DNA of 64,000 nt from JAAYOS01 sp050950785. Its GTDB lineage: Bacteria > Bacillota > Clostridia > Oscillospirales > JAAYOS01. A program made the translations under genes and the position numbers. The DNA is taken from assembly GCA_050950785.1 (NCBI GenBank), contig JBMNIG010000010.1, positions 78,348-142,347 on the forward strand. Reading direction: 5' to 3'. The notes below the pieces were generated by a model. It had not been told where the DNA came from, did no database searches, and saw only the letters and a program-made list of their open reading frames with translations. Shown in pieces: positions 1 to 9,145 of the stretch. Each line of letters begins with the position of its first letter. Within the stretch, counting starts at the first letter, position 1.

Positions 1-1
1 T

Positions 2-916
2 CCTTTTATCATCCTTATTTTGCTCATTATGATAGCCCTGGCATTCAGCACCTATCATATTAAGGCCCATTCAGAAACGGTACCTTCCTTGCAAAAAGTA
101 AAAGCACCCAAAAAGGCATATTCTCTGATGCCCGTGATTTTTATCGTATTTGCCTTAAACGATGTGGTAGCGCCGGCCACTCTCGAGCAGATAAGCGGTT
201 TTGATAAGAGCCAAGTTGAAAGCTTGTACTTTATCGGAATTCTGGCGGGTCTTGCTTTGATCCTCCTCCTGCAAACCCGTTTTTCGATGAACCTATGCAC
301 GATGCTAAATCTTTCCCTTGCATTTTTAACGCTTGGGTTTGTAATAGATATCGTTCGAATGCAGTACCCGAACGCGGGACTTATATCAGCCTTGTGCTTC
401 GGAGTCGCCTACCCCATAGGTATTGTCAATATTTATTATCTCGCGGGATTTATGATCAAGAAATTTAGAAGCTTATATTTTTATCGGACCGGCTTTTTAC
501 TTTCTTCCGTTTGCTATTTAGTCGCAACGTTTTTTGTGAAGATTTTTGGGCAGGTTGAGGTAGTGCTGCCATCCGTGCTGATAGCCCTTGTTTCAATCTG
601 TTTTCTGATCATGTTTTTTCTATTGTCCCCCTTTTTTGTTAAGATGCTGTATTCGGGAGAATGGATCGACGACTCCTACCGCGAGGATATCAGTCACCAC
701 TCTCGACTGGAGGCCAAACTGAAGGATTATAAGCTTACACCTGCCGAAATCGAGGTGTGCAGCCTGCTCCTGGACGGATATACACTTCGACAAATTTCAG
801 CCATTCAATCCAAAGCCTATGCCACCATAAATACATACTGTACGTCCATATATCGAAAGCTTGGCATCAACAGTCGTGTTGAACTGTTGCTGCTGCTGCA
901 GGAATACAAAAAATAA
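2..916 (+). CDS. Membrane-embedded LuxR-type transcriptional regulator (5' end outside window)
   Basis: The frame is open to the left edge, so the start lies outside; TTG at 20 is only the first in-window start codon. The visible part has about six hydrophobic segments (roughly residues 1-225), a charged linker, then a LuxR/GerE-type helix-turn-helix in the last 65 residues (LTPAEIEVCSLL, then INTYCTSIYRKLGINSR as the recognition region). This layout, an MFS-like membrane domain with a cytoplasmic LuxR HTH, is known in anaerobic Actinobacteria and Firmicutes and suggests a one-component sensor that binds DNA at the membrane. The HTH resembles that of the small protein at 1060-1410. It is followed by a strong hairpin at 931-966. 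Ligand unknown. Confidence 0.8.
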   Translation, partial: PFIILILLIMIALAFSTYHIKAHSETVPSLQKVKAPKKAYSLMPVIFIVFALNDVVAPATLEQISGFDKSQVESLYFIGILAGLALILLLQTRFSMNLCTMLNLSLAFLTLGFVIDIVRMQYPNAGLISALCFGVAYPIGIVNIYYLAGFMIKKFRSLYFYRTGFLLSSVCYLVATFFVKIFGQVEVVLPSVLIALVSICFLIMFFLLSPFFVKMLYSGEWIDDSYREDISHHSRLEAKLKDYKLTPAEIEVCSLLLDGYTLRQISAIQSKAYATINTYCTSIYRKLGINSRVELLLLLQEYKK

Positions 917-930
917 CAAATGCATGTTCT

Positions 931-966
931 TACCCCCCTCTCATTAGTTCTAATGAGAGGGGGGTA
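931..966 (+). terminator. Rho-independent terminator, 17-bp perfect stem
   Basis: Arms 931-947 and 950-966 are perfectly complementary (CCCCCCTCTCATTAG core), followed by TATTTT. It ends the LuxR membrane regulator. A near-identical hairpin is at 5225-5256. Confidence 0.85.
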
Positions 967-970
967 TTTT

Positions 971-1027
971 CGTATATCACTTAAATTACTGAGGTGACTA
1001 CTAATATTTTGCAAGCTATAGTTTATG
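971..1027 (+). promoter_or_regulatory. Conserved block A (promoter/operator candidate)
   Basis: Between the terminator at 931-966 and the small LuxR gene lies a block containing AAATTACTGAGGTGACT and AAGCTATAGTTTA. The same words, in the same order and spacing, recur at 5261-5313 before a lipoprotein gene. TATAGT could be a -10 element. The conservation outside coding sequence suggests a shared promoter/operator, perhaps bound by one of the two LuxR proteins; that is inference. Confidence 0.5.
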
Positions 1028-1059
1028 TGTCCCCGGAAGCTGATTAGGAGGTGTTCTAC

Positions 1060-1410
1060 TTGGGATTGATGAATAGGTTCAAAGAAATGTTCTCTAAGTC
1101 AAAATCCGAAACTTCTAAGTCACATAAGAAAGGAACAACGATCAATGGTATCCAGACCCGATATGGGAAAAAGCTGAATCTCAGTTACGATGAAAAGTTA
1201 AAACTGATTGAAAACCTGACGCCTAGGGAAAAGGAGACCTTTTACATTTTGCTGGAGGGTTACAGTCTCAAGGAGACCGCCAAGCTTCTAAATGTTGGAT
1301 ATTCTACTGCCAACACTTATCAAACAGCCATTTATAAAAAACTGAATGTGAACTCACGGGCGGAGTTGCTCATCAATTTTCGGGAAATGTGTGAAACCGA
1401 TGAGCAATGA
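1060..1410 (+). CDS. Small LuxR-type HTH protein
   Basis: About 116 residues: a basic, Lys-rich N-terminal half, then a LuxR/GerE HTH (LTPREKETFYILLEGYS, then NTYQTAIYKKLNVNSRAEL). There is no receiver or membrane domain, so it is a bare DNA-binding protein. The HTH resembles that of the membrane regulator just upstream. Start choice: AGGAGG at 1046-1051 lies 8 bases before TTG 1060; GTG 1051 overlaps the ribosome binding site, and ATG 1069 lies 17 bases away, so TTG 1060 fits best, with ATG 1069 as alternative. It sits directly behind conserved block A. An IS110-family element follows downstream. Confidence 0.75.
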   Translation: MGLMNRFKEMFSKSKSETSKSHKKGTTINGIQTRYGKKLNLSYDEKLKLIENLTPREKETFYILLEGYSLKETAKLLNVGYSTANTYQTAIYKKLNVNSRAELLINFREMCETDEQ

Positions 1411-1539
1411 AGTCTTGATAACTATCGAGTCCGGCGGTAATATGTCAAGTAGTTAAAACAAAGAATTTCTAATAAGTTACACCTGGAAATGCGTTAGTTT
1501 AGTTTTTAAAGGCGCACCTATCTAAGCCCTGCGCAAAAT

Positions 1540-3100
1540 CTATTTTAACAGGGCCTTCTTAAGGGTGGTGGCAGTGTTCTATGCCACCGATGGTTTGTAC
1601 AGGCGGTTGTCTTTCAGCAGACGAAAGACTAGCCTGACGAGCTTCCGGGCAGTGAGAGCGAGTGCACGCTTATGTTGATACCTATTAACCTCTTTATATT
1701 TGAGGTCATAGAAGCGCCTGTACTCCGTGTCGCAACGCACGATAGAGAAAGCAGCTTCACATAAGTAATATTTGAGGAATCGGTTCCCAGACTTAATTTG
1801 ACGTGTGTTCTGTGCCTCGAACATTCCAGACTGATGCTGGGTCCACGCAAGACCTGCATACTTGGCAACAGCAGCATGGTTTGGAAAGCGGTTGATGTCT
1901 CCAATTTCAGCAATGATGCCCGCCGAGAGTACTTTACCAATTCCAGGGATGGATGTGAGTGTGTTGGGGATGTTTTCAAACTGGCGCTCAATTTCCTTAT
2001 CCAAAGCCTTTATTTGCTCTTACATTGCGCGCATAGAGGAAATGGAGATAGATAAAACCTGATTGACAGAATCGTTGACAGTCTTTGGCAAACGATAGGA
2101 ACCCCTAGCTGCAGCTTGGACAGCTTTAGCAACTTCAGATGGGTTGGGGAATCTGTTCTTCCCTTTTTCCACAAGGAACTCAACTAGTTGGTCCACATCC
2201 ATATTGGCTATATCATCCGGAGTTTCAAACTCTTCAATGAGAGCCAGTGCGGTAGAACCATAGGTGTTAGAGAACACCTTTTCCTGGGCCAACCCAGAGC
2301 ATTTCATGAAGAGGTAGTTCATGAAGCGTTGCTTTTCTCGTGTAAGATTTTGAACAACCGAGAAACGGGTTCTGGTAAGTGTCTGGAGGGCTTTGTATCG
2401 GTAATCATCCGAGTATATTGCAGCGGTGATCCTACCAAAGCGAAGATTGTCCGCGATAACGAAAGCGTCAATAGCATCGTTCTTAGGCAGGTCGGGATAA
2501 GCATCTTTGAACTTCTTCACTTGTTTCGGATTAAGGACATGGATTCTTTTCTCGAACCTGCCGAGAGCCCCATCCTCGCGGAGGAAGCATGCAAGATTGT
2601 CACCGTACACCGAAGTTGCTTCCATACCAAGTATAACTGTAGAAATATTATACTCCTTTAGTGCGGCAACAACGCGCTTTGAAAGGGATTGAGCTCCGCC
2701 AAGGTTGTTCTGGACAGTAAATGAGCTGTGTTTTGAGCCGTCTGGCAGCATGATGTATACTGCGTTAATGCGGCTCCCCACATCAATGCCTACGAATAGC
2801 TTGTTCACGTTTTCACCTTCTTTCGGGTTAGAATAACGTCAATCGGATCGGCAATACCCATGACACCGGAGCATCGACACCCTCGCATATCAGAATCCAG
2901 CTGGAAGCAACCCGTTGCGAACCTCCACTGCAAAAGAGGCTGGCTGATTATCCAGCAAACAGCCGGCGGTTTGAAGCTAACTTCCGGTTCAGGGGAACAG
3001 ACTTTCTATGAAGTAACCTCTCGGTTCAACAGGAGACAATAAGAGCTTTGCCTGATTGACTTTCTCAATTATATCATGGGCATTGCTGATCCGGTTGACT
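1540..3100 (-). mobile_element. IS110-family insertion sequence, inactivated (ends approximate)
   Basis: One transposase frame on the minus strand (1579-2808), broken by a stop, with non-coding flanks of the size expected for IS110 elements. Members of this family lack long terminal inverted repeats, so the ends cannot be fixed by eye. The 250-300 bases upstream of the transposase (2809 to about 3100) correspond to the position where the IS110 group encodes its bridge RNA; several short hairpins occur there (for example GCTGG/CCAGC around 2939-2957). Hairpins downstream of the transposase at 1527-1588 probably belong to the other end. Confidence 0.5.
1579..2808 (-). pseudogene. IS110-family transposase with in-frame stop
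   Basis: Two pieces lie in the same frame: 2808-2020 (RuvC-like DEDD domain: GIDVGS, GMEATSVYGDN, KNDAIDAFVIAD) and 2019-1579 (transposase_20 domain: LTSIPGIGKVLSAGIIAEI and the serine-bearing AGLAWTQHQSG). They are separated by a TAA at 2020-2022, after which the frame continues EQIKALDKEIERQ without any gap. A single AAA-to-TAA change explains it, so the element was probably intact recently. The joined product would be about 409 residues, normal for IS110. The protein type (N-terminal RuvC domain, C-terminal Tnp_20) is that of the bridge-RNA-guided recombinases. Confidence 0.9.
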
Positions 3101-3166
3101 ATTTGGTGACTAGCAGGATCACCGTATAAACATCTTGCAAAACATATTATACGAGGAGGCTATACA

Positions 3167-4054
3167 ATGAAGAAATTATTTATCGTATATCTCAGCATAA
3201 TACTTATTTTCTCTCTATTTGCATGTAGTACAGACTCCAAAGGAGGCTCAAATATTCCTTCTGACGATCTAAGCGAACAAGAAGAGTATTTTGAAGAGTA
3301 TTTTGATTTCGATGAAGATACTTATGACGAGTTCGAGGACGAAGATGAAGGATATGAGGAAACAGATTCCAAACAAGACAGCAACAGCGGTGAGAGAGGA
3401 TTTAAGGCATTCTATGATGCTCGGATGGAGTTTCTGGATCATGTTTGGGAATTGAGCTCGGAAGAGGAGACCGTAATGGCCAAGCATACAATGGTTCTCG
3501 CCATGGACACTTGGGCATATGACTATATGAAACCCCTTGTTTATTGGGGCGAGACGCTGGACGAATCAGAGCTTGCTGTAGTAGATAGATTAATCGGCTT
3601 GATCACGATAAACACTGCCAAGCTCAAAAGTTATGATATTGAAGTCAAAAGTGATAACCATTACACATTGACCGGTGAAACGGAGAAGGATGAAGAGGTC
3701 CAAATCGACGTAGAGTACTTCTCGGATATAGATGCTGTGCATCTTGAGGCTACAAATAACGGCGAGCGTGCGCTGCTATTTGAATATATCAAAACTCCGG
3801 AGGGATATGCGGCTCAGTTTTATTTCAATGCCGTAGTTGCGAGCTCCTACAATGTACAAGAAAAGGCAATGTGTGTTTACAGGATCATGTTCTCCGAAAA
3901 TGGGGGTTCTTGTGCCCGATTTGATGATGTGGAGGAACCTGCTTCCATACTCGGAGGTGTGCCCGGAGAACAAGAATTTATTAAAGGAGCAACACATTGG
4001 TTTACCCTTGAAGATGGCAAATTCACCGGCGAGCTGGACGGATCCGCATTTTAG
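3167..4054 (+). CDS. Acidic lipoprotein of unknown function
   Basis: 295 residues. Signal peptide with lipobox (SLFAC, Cys about residue 20), then a very acidic, low-complexity stretch rich in Asp, Glu and Tyr (residues 35-75), then a globular region of about 200 residues with no motif I recognise. It is expected to be anchored on the outer face of the membrane, with the acidic part acting as a spacer. ATG follows GAGGAGG with good spacing. It is probably co-transcribed with the SLH protein 43 bases downstream. The region before it (3101-3166) carries GGTGACTA and an inverted GGTGA/TCACC that may be regulatory. Confidence 0.7.
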   Translation: MKKLFIVYLSIILIFSLFACSTDSKGGSNIPSDDLSEQEEYFEEYFDFDEDTYDEFEDEDEGYEETDSKQDSNSGERGFKAFYDARMEFLDHVWELSSEEETVMAKHTMVLAMDTWAYDYMKPLVYWGETLDESELAVVDRLIGLITINTAKLKSYDIEVKSDNHYTLTGETEKDEEVQIDVEYFSDIDAVHLEATNNGERALLFEYIKTPEGYAAQFYFNAVVASSYNVQEKAMCVYRIMFSENGGSCARFDDVEEPASILGGVPGEQEFIKGATHWFTLEDGKFTGELDGSAF

Positions 4055-4097
4055 TAGCACTTCAAAACATAATTAAATTACGGGAGGAATATGTAGC

Positions 4098-5213
4098 ATG
4101 AAACGGAAAATATTAGCCTTTTTGTTGACCATCTTACTTATTATTGGAGCATCCACTATTACTGCACTTGCCGATGAGGCCCCCTTTACACTTGAAGCAC
4201 CAATAAATTTGACAGCAGAGCTTAAAAAAGACGATGATGGACAGCCGTATTTCGAACTTAAATTAGATGTGCCCCAGAGCGTAATAGAACTAAATGAAAA
4301 AATAATAAATGATGAATTTGAAGGCTACAACATTGCGGAACTGGAAGTTTCCTTTGAGTACAAATTCGGAGATTATGACTGGAATGAAGGTCCGTCACTC
4401 TATTGGAATACAAGTCCTTATCTTGAAGACTTTCTTGATAGAGGAACTTATGACTATTATCCATATTACAGCAGCGATGAAGTTGCAGAGATAGACCTCA
4501 AGAGCGAGACTTATTACTTTAGAGCACGCTTCTACACATTATGGGGATATGAGGGTGGCTGGATGAACAATAAACTCTACTCGTCCTACTCCAACACCGT
4601 TGAGATAGGAAATCCTTCTTACTGGAGCGCTGCAAGCAACTGGGCAACACCGGAATTACAAAGAGCAGCCGAGGCGGGGCTCATACCCGAAAGTCTCAAA
4701 GGCGCGGACATGACAAAGCCCATTACAAGGGAAGAGTTTGCGGAAGTTGTTCTCTTGATGTATCAGAAAGCATCAGGCATAACCGATACAAAGCCCTATA
4801 CCCCGAACCCTTTTACAGATACACAAAACCCACAGATATTAAAGGCTTACCAATTAGGTATCGTCAAAGGCATGAGCACGACGACCTTTGAACCCAAGAG
4901 GCTTATCAACCGCGAACAAGTGGCGGCTATGTTGGTTCGCGCAATCAAGCTAATTGCACCGGATGCGGACTACTCAACAGCGGGCGCACCAACCTTTACC
5001 GATCAAGCGGATATCTCCGGTTGGGCGCTAGAAGACTGCCTATATATTGCGAAACTTGGCATTATCAAAGGTGATAATGATGGAAGGTTTATGCCACGTG
5101 CGGTGACACCTGCACAGATCGCCACAGGCTACGCCAACACTTCAAGGGAGCAGGCTCTTGCCATGAGTGTACGAACAGTGGATAAAATGAACGAAATCAA
5201 TGATGGCAACTAA
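4098..5213 (+). CDS. SLH-domain surface protein
   Basis: 371 residues: signal peptide (cleavage near ITALADEAP), an extracellular region of about 150 residues rich in aromatic and acidic residues, then three S-layer-homology repeats (about residues 175-355; recognisable by ITREEFAEVVLLMY, FEPKRLINREQVAAMLVRA and ADISGWALEDCLYIAKLGII). SLH repeats bind pyruvylated secondary cell-wall polymer, so this protein is expected on the cell surface. SD GGGAGG precedes the ATG. The first SLH repeat is degenerate. It lies between two lipoproteins and ahead of a membrane-anchored protease, suggesting a cell-envelope cluster; its own role is unknown. Confidence 0.85.
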   Translation: MKRKILAFLLTILLIIGASTITALADEAPFTLEAPINLTAELKKDDDGQPYFELKLDVPQSVIELNEKIINDEFEGYNIAELEVSFEYKFGDYDWNEGPSLYWNTSPYLEDFLDRGTYDYYPYYSSDEVAEIDLKSETYYFRARFYTLWGYEGGWMNNKLYSSYSNTVEIGNPSYWSAASNWATPELQRAAEAGLIPESLKGADMTKPITREEFAEVVLLMYQKASGITDTKPYTPNPFTDTQNPQILKAYQLGIVKGMSTTTFEPKRLINREQVAAMLVRAIKLIAPDADYSTAGAPTFTDQADISGWALEDCLYIAKLGIIKGDNDGRFMPRAVTPAQIATGYANTSREQALAMSVRTVDKMNEINDGN

Positions 5214-5224
5214 AAACACCTCTT

Positions 5225-5256
5225 TACCCTCCTCATTAGAACTAATGAGGAGGGTA
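5225..5256 (+). terminator. Rho-independent terminator
   Basis: 15-bp perfect stem (5225-5239 with 5242-5256, core CCCTCCTCATTAG), followed by TTTG. Close relative of the hairpin at 931-966. Confidence 0.85.
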
Positions 5257-5260
5257 TTTG

Positions 5261-5313
5261 CATATCATGTAAATTACTGAGGTGACTTAGGAAATTTCGT
5301 AAGCTATAGTTTA
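5261..5313 (+). promoter_or_regulatory. Conserved block B (promoter/operator candidate)
   Basis: Carries AAATTACTGAGGTGACT and AAGCTATAGTTTA, matching block A at 971-1027 in order and near-equal spacing. It stands between the SLH gene terminator and the lipoprotein at 5404. Likely a shared promoter/operator. Confidence 0.5.
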
Positions 5314-5403
5314 AATAGCCTTGGATCAAAAGGCGAAAATCATCCACTGCCAACACCCAGCATGGATATCAGCAAATTGGAAGAGACAATGAGGAGAGAC
5401 GCT

Positions 5404-6810
5404 ATGAGGAAAATACATAAGGGCAATAAGGTCATTGCCTGCATTCTTGCAGCTACGATATACATTGCATTGCTTACAGGCTGCGGGGATTTATTGCAGA
5501 AAGACCCCGATCCACCTGCAATTAGCAACTTGACAGAAGCTTCGACCACTCCACCGGCGAGCTCCATGACGGAAGAATCCGCTTCTTCGCCTGCAAGTAG
5601 CTCCATGACGGAAGATGTGGCCGATCCGCCTTCCGACGATAGTGAAACGGAATACCGTGCATTAGCACAAGAATCGCAGGTGTTCTCGGTAGCCTGCGGA
5701 GAAGATGCTCGGTTAGACATTTTCCTGCCCGCCGGAGCGCTTGGGAGCGACACACTACTGGATTTGAAAGCGCTGGAGGGAGGGAACGCGCCCGGATTTT
5801 CCCTAAATGAGAAGGGTGGAAAAGGGTTGACCCTGCAAGCACCTGCTGCAATTTGTTATGTGACCTCCGGCGAGCTACCTGAAAACGCCTGCATCATAAA
5901 ATACAGCGACAACGGCAAGGGTTATACACCGGTTCCCTCGCAGCGATTTCGAAGAGGAGAAACGAGAGGACTGGTGGCTTTTGTACAGAGTTTTTCAAGC
6001 TATGGGGTCAAGGTGGTGACCGATGAGGAGCTCGCTGCAATGGTGGATGAGTTGGAACGGACTGGTTTTCACTGGGTTCTAAGTGTAGATGACAAAAATG
6101 GCTTTACAGAAACCTATGAGGAAGAAGTAATCACAGAAACCATATACGAGGCCACCCTCGACATGACCCTTGTAAACGTCAAGGCTCCTACGCCCTATGT
6201 AATGCACGGCAATTATCAGGGCGCCGCGAAGATGCTTTCCGACGTAAAGGTCAGAATGGATGGTGCTCCAATGTTCTTTTCGCTGGTGGAGGCAACGGAC
6301 GATATGGCATCTATCACCCTTTATCCGGTGTTCCAGGAATATGAACCGGAGCCGGGTAGTGGACTTCCGCCGCTTGTGGGTCTTATCCCCGTTCGCTATG
6401 AAGGCGAGGGGACATTGCACATGAAAAATCCCGTAGATAAGGGAGAAACGGTAAGCGAACATGGCATCAATTTTATGGAGGTAGCAAGGCAGTTTGAAGA
6501 GGGCGGGCTTGATCTGCCAGGATTGCAGGAGGAAGACATCCACGTCATCGTGATAACGGAAGGGCCAATGGCCTATGTAACATTGGTTTTGCAACAGGGG
6601 AAAAGCGTAACCTTCACCGGAAGTATTGTAGGGGTATCTGCAGAGCAAAAAATTGAAATTGCTCCCCTGATTCCTGATGCGGGGCAGCAAAACAAGCAAG
6701 TGGAAAAAACTAAAACCACCTGCACCGAAAATGCTGATGGCTCCTATGATTACGACATGGATGGCGACGGTAAAATCGACTTTACTTTATATCCCCTTAT
6801 TACAAAATAA
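5404..6810 (+). CDS. Lipoprotein of unknown function
   Basis: 468 residues from ATG 5404, preceded by GAGGAGAG; an in-frame upstream ATG at 5362 has no ribosome binding site. Lipobox IALLTGC, then a Ser/Thr/Pro/Ala-rich linker with an imperfect internal repeat (PPASSMTEESA / SPASSSMTEDVA, residues 40-70). The globular part contains a segment like a beta-sandwich (VFSVACGEDARLDIFLPAG) and ends in a calcium-loop-like DMDGDGKIDF. No family recognised. Controlled, if conserved block B is a promoter, together with the small LuxR gene at 1060. The protease gene follows about 210 bases downstream with its own SD. Confidence 0.7.
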   Translation: MRKIHKGNKVIACILAATIYIALLTGCGDLLQKDPDPPAISNLTEASTTPPASSMTEESASSPASSSMTEDVADPPSDDSETEYRALAQESQVFSVACGEDARLDIFLPAGALGSDTLLDLKALEGGNAPGFSLNEKGGKGLTLQAPAAICYVTSGELPENACIIKYSDNGKGYTPVPSQRFRRGETRGLVAFVQSFSSYGVKVVTDEELAAMVDELERTGFHWVLSVDDKNGFTETYEEEVITETIYEATLDMTLVNVKAPTPYVMHGNYQGAAKMLSDVKVRMDGAPMFFSLVEATDDMASITLYPVFQEYEPEPGSGLPPLVGLIPVRYEGEGTLHMKNPVDKGETVSEHGINFMEVARQFEEGGLDLPGLQEEDIHVIVITEGPMAYVTLVLQQGKSVTFTGSIVGVSAEQKIEIAPLIPDAGQQNKQVEKTKTTCTENADGSYDYDMDGDGKIDFTLYPLITK

Positions 6811-7019
6811 TAAGGTTATGATCAAGCAACAACAAAGATAGCATTACTCCCGGACTATTGCCATATTTATGACATATAGGGTGAGGCTCAACAATGAAAA
6901 AGGCACAGGGCGGGGCACTGCAGTATCAAAAGTAGGAAAATAGGAGGACAAAGTGAAATCTCAGCGAATAAAGAGTATCCGCCTATTGAGCGATCAATAA
7001 ATTTTCGGAGGTAGCGTAC

Positions 7020-8732
7020 ATGAATCTGATAAAAAAAGTAGTCTGCCTGGCGTTTTGCGTTTGCCTACTCTGGGGCCTGGCGAGCACAGCTGTTGCCGCC
7101 GATACCATGGATACACGCACGCTTGCCATGGTGAACAAACCGGCAGTTGTTCTGATACAAACCCAGTGGACGGCCGACATCACTTGGTATGAAATCACAT
7201 TTTATAGTGATTTTGAAGATGATTTGATCTATACGATCGAGGAAATGGTGACAAACGGAACCATTCCTAACACCGAAGAGGCAATGTATTCTGCAATGGT
7301 GCAGCTTATGATCGAAAATATGGCCTACTATGCTTATTTTACTGGTAATGCCCAAACCGAAACAGCCAGCACTGCCGTTGTGGGCACAGGATTTATTGTA
7401 ACGCCCGACGGCTATATAGTGACAAACGCCCATGTGGTGCACACAGACGAAGAAGCCCTTTATATGCAGTTTGCCATGACGGCCCTTGAGGAATATGCCA
7501 TTTCGGGAACAAATGAATTTTACCAGGAAATGCTGCGCAACGGCTATGAGATGACACAGGAGGAATGGGACGGCCTTGCAAATGCGTTTTACAGTTTGTT
7601 GGCTCAAAGCATGGACATTCAAAACCTAACAACCACCTATAGCTGCTATATGGGCAACGTAACCCCGGGCAGCGACGTTTCGGCGAAAGGTGTCCTTTTG
7701 GATTTGCGCAAAATGGGTGAACCGATTCCCGGCAAGGATATTGCCGTTCTCAAAATGGATAAAACAAACCTGCCAACTGTCACCCTTGGTGACGATACGC
7801 AGCTGCGCACCGGAGACAGGGTGTACGCGATGGGGTATCCCGCAGTTGCAACGCTGTCCGAAGCGCTCAATATCGCCCAGGCGATTCAGGAGCCCACGCT
7901 GACGCAGGGAATGCTAAGTGCGAAGAAGGAAATGGCCGGAGGTTGGAGCATCCTGCAGACCGACGCGGCCATTCACGGGGGAAATTCCGGCGGGCCGCTC
8001 TTCAACGAGGCAGGAGAGGTCATCGGAGTCAACACCTTCGGCATGACCGATTACGATGGAGGGTTGGCGGCGGGCATGAGCTTTGCCATTCCGATCAGCG
8101 TTGCAAAGCAGTTTTTGAATGAAATCAATGTTACTCCCAGTGAAAGCGATTTTACCAGGCAGTTTAAAGAAGCCAAGACTCTGTTTGACAACGAAAAATA
8201 TGCGGAGGCGCTAAACATACTTCGTACCCTCAATGAGATAAACCCCGGATACCCGGTTGTGGCTGACTTGCTCGCCCAGGCCAGCGCAAAGGCAAGCACG
8301 ATGCCACAGGTAGCGGAAGATGACCCCGCAGATGATGCCGCGATAGAAACTGCAGGCAAAACAGCTGTTGATACCGAAGAGATAAGCGGTATACCGAGAG
8401 AATACCTTATTATTGCAATAGGTGGCGGGGTTGTTATCCTTGCGTTGGTTGTGGTTGTATTAGTCTTGCTGCTGCGCCGGAAGAAAACCGTGCCGGTGGC
8501 AGCAAGTCCAGCTCCACAAGCGGTTCAAACACCCGTACAGCAGGCGGCGAGCACAACCTGGCCGGCTGCATCGCAGAAGCCTGCAACACAGCCGCCATCG
8601 CAGAAACAAAACGTACCGAATCAAACATCCCCAACGCCCGCAAAGACCGGTTCGTTTTGCACTGAGTGTGGTGCCGCGGTTACGCCCGGTTCAAAATTCT
8701 GCGCTAATTGCGGTACAAAGCTTGTGGATTAG
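7020..8732 (+). CDS. Membrane-anchored trypsin-like serine protease with zinc ribbon
   Basis: 570 residues. Signal peptide (to about residue 26), trypsin-like/HtrA-type protease domain with His in NAHVVH, Asp in GKDIAVLKMD and Ser in HGGNSGGPLF, a helical TPR-like stretch (about 380-430: FDNEKYAEALNILRTL), one transmembrane helix (about 462-487, IIAIGGGVVILALVV), an Arg/Lys stop-transfer, a Pro/Gln-rich linker, and a C-terminal double-CxxC zinc ribbon (CTECGAAV ... FCANCGTKL). The topology puts the protease outside and the zinc ribbon inside. A long insertion lies between the catalytic His and Asp. There is no PDZ domain, unlike classical HtrA. SD GGAGGT supports ATG 7020. Confidence 0.85.
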   Translation: MNLIKKVVCLAFCVCLLWGLASTAVAADTMDTRTLAMVNKPAVVLIQTQWTADITWYEITFYSDFEDDLIYTIEEMVTNGTIPNTEEAMYSAMVQLMIENMAYYAYFTGNAQTETASTAVVGTGFIVTPDGYIVTNAHVVHTDEEALYMQFAMTALEEYAISGTNEFYQEMLRNGYEMTQEEWDGLANAFYSLLAQSMDIQNLTTTYSCYMGNVTPGSDVSAKGVLLDLRKMGEPIPGKDIAVLKMDKTNLPTVTLGDDTQLRTGDRVYAMGYPAVATLSEALNIAQAIQEPTLTQGMLSAKKEMAGGWSILQTDAAIHGGNSGGPLFNEAGEVIGVNTFGMTDYDGGLAAGMSFAIPISVAKQFLNEINVTPSESDFTRQFKEAKTLFDNEKYAEALNILRTLNEINPGYPVVADLLAQASAKASTMPQVAEDDPADDAAIETAGKTAVDTEEISGIPREYLIIAIGGGVVILALVVVVLVLLLRRKKTVPVAASPAPQAVQTPVQQAASTTWPAASQKPATQPPSQKQNVPNQTSPTPAKTGSFCTECGAAVTPGSKFCANCGTKLVD

Positions 8733-8803
8733 CGTGCACGAAAAGCTTTCGCTCGTTTCTGGGGATCATCAACCGAATAGTAAAATCGTAGATTTTAATA
8801 TGG

Positions 8804-8830
8804 GAGGCTACTCAACCGATGGGTAGCCTC
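8804..8830 (+). terminator. Hairpin after the protease gene
   Basis: GAGGCTAC at 8804-8811 pairs with GTAGCCTC at 8823-8830. It is followed by GTTGCTTATA, a weak T-tract, so terminator strength is uncertain. Confidence 0.5.
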
Positions 8831-9145
8831 GTTGCTTATAGAAAATAAGTTTTTTCTTGCTAATAATGGAATATAAGCGATTTGTTTCGCTTGACTCAAC
8901 CCGACAGCATAATGGAATACATAGAATCAGTGAATAATAAGTTCGACATATTCTAAGAGCTAGACTTCAAAATTGATGACTGTCCATGGAAGTATAAGAG
9001 ACAAGGAAGTCATCACGCTGGGCAACGGCAAGATCTACATTGACGTGTTCAGCACGCGTTAAGAATTGGATATTGATGTATAAACGGACCGCATTAGTCG
9101 CGAGATTACATGGAATACCCCTTAAATGTATTATAGGAGGAACAG
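8831..9145. other. Intergenic stretch with a 28-codon frame, possible gene remnant
   Basis: No full gene is visible. Plus-strand frame 8976-9062 reads 28 residues including KEVITLGNGKIYIDVFS, with no ribosome binding site. Its composition is protein-like and it could be debris of a lost gene. I could not assign a family. Confidence 0.25.

Noticed and set aside
2860..3042. 60-codon plus-strand frame
   Set aside because: Lies in the non-coding end of the IS110 element, better explained as RNA-encoding or terminal sequence.
3107..3121. Third copy of the LuxR-linked conserved block
   Set aside because: Only GGTGACTA is shared with blocks A and B; the rest does not align, so chance cannot be excluded.
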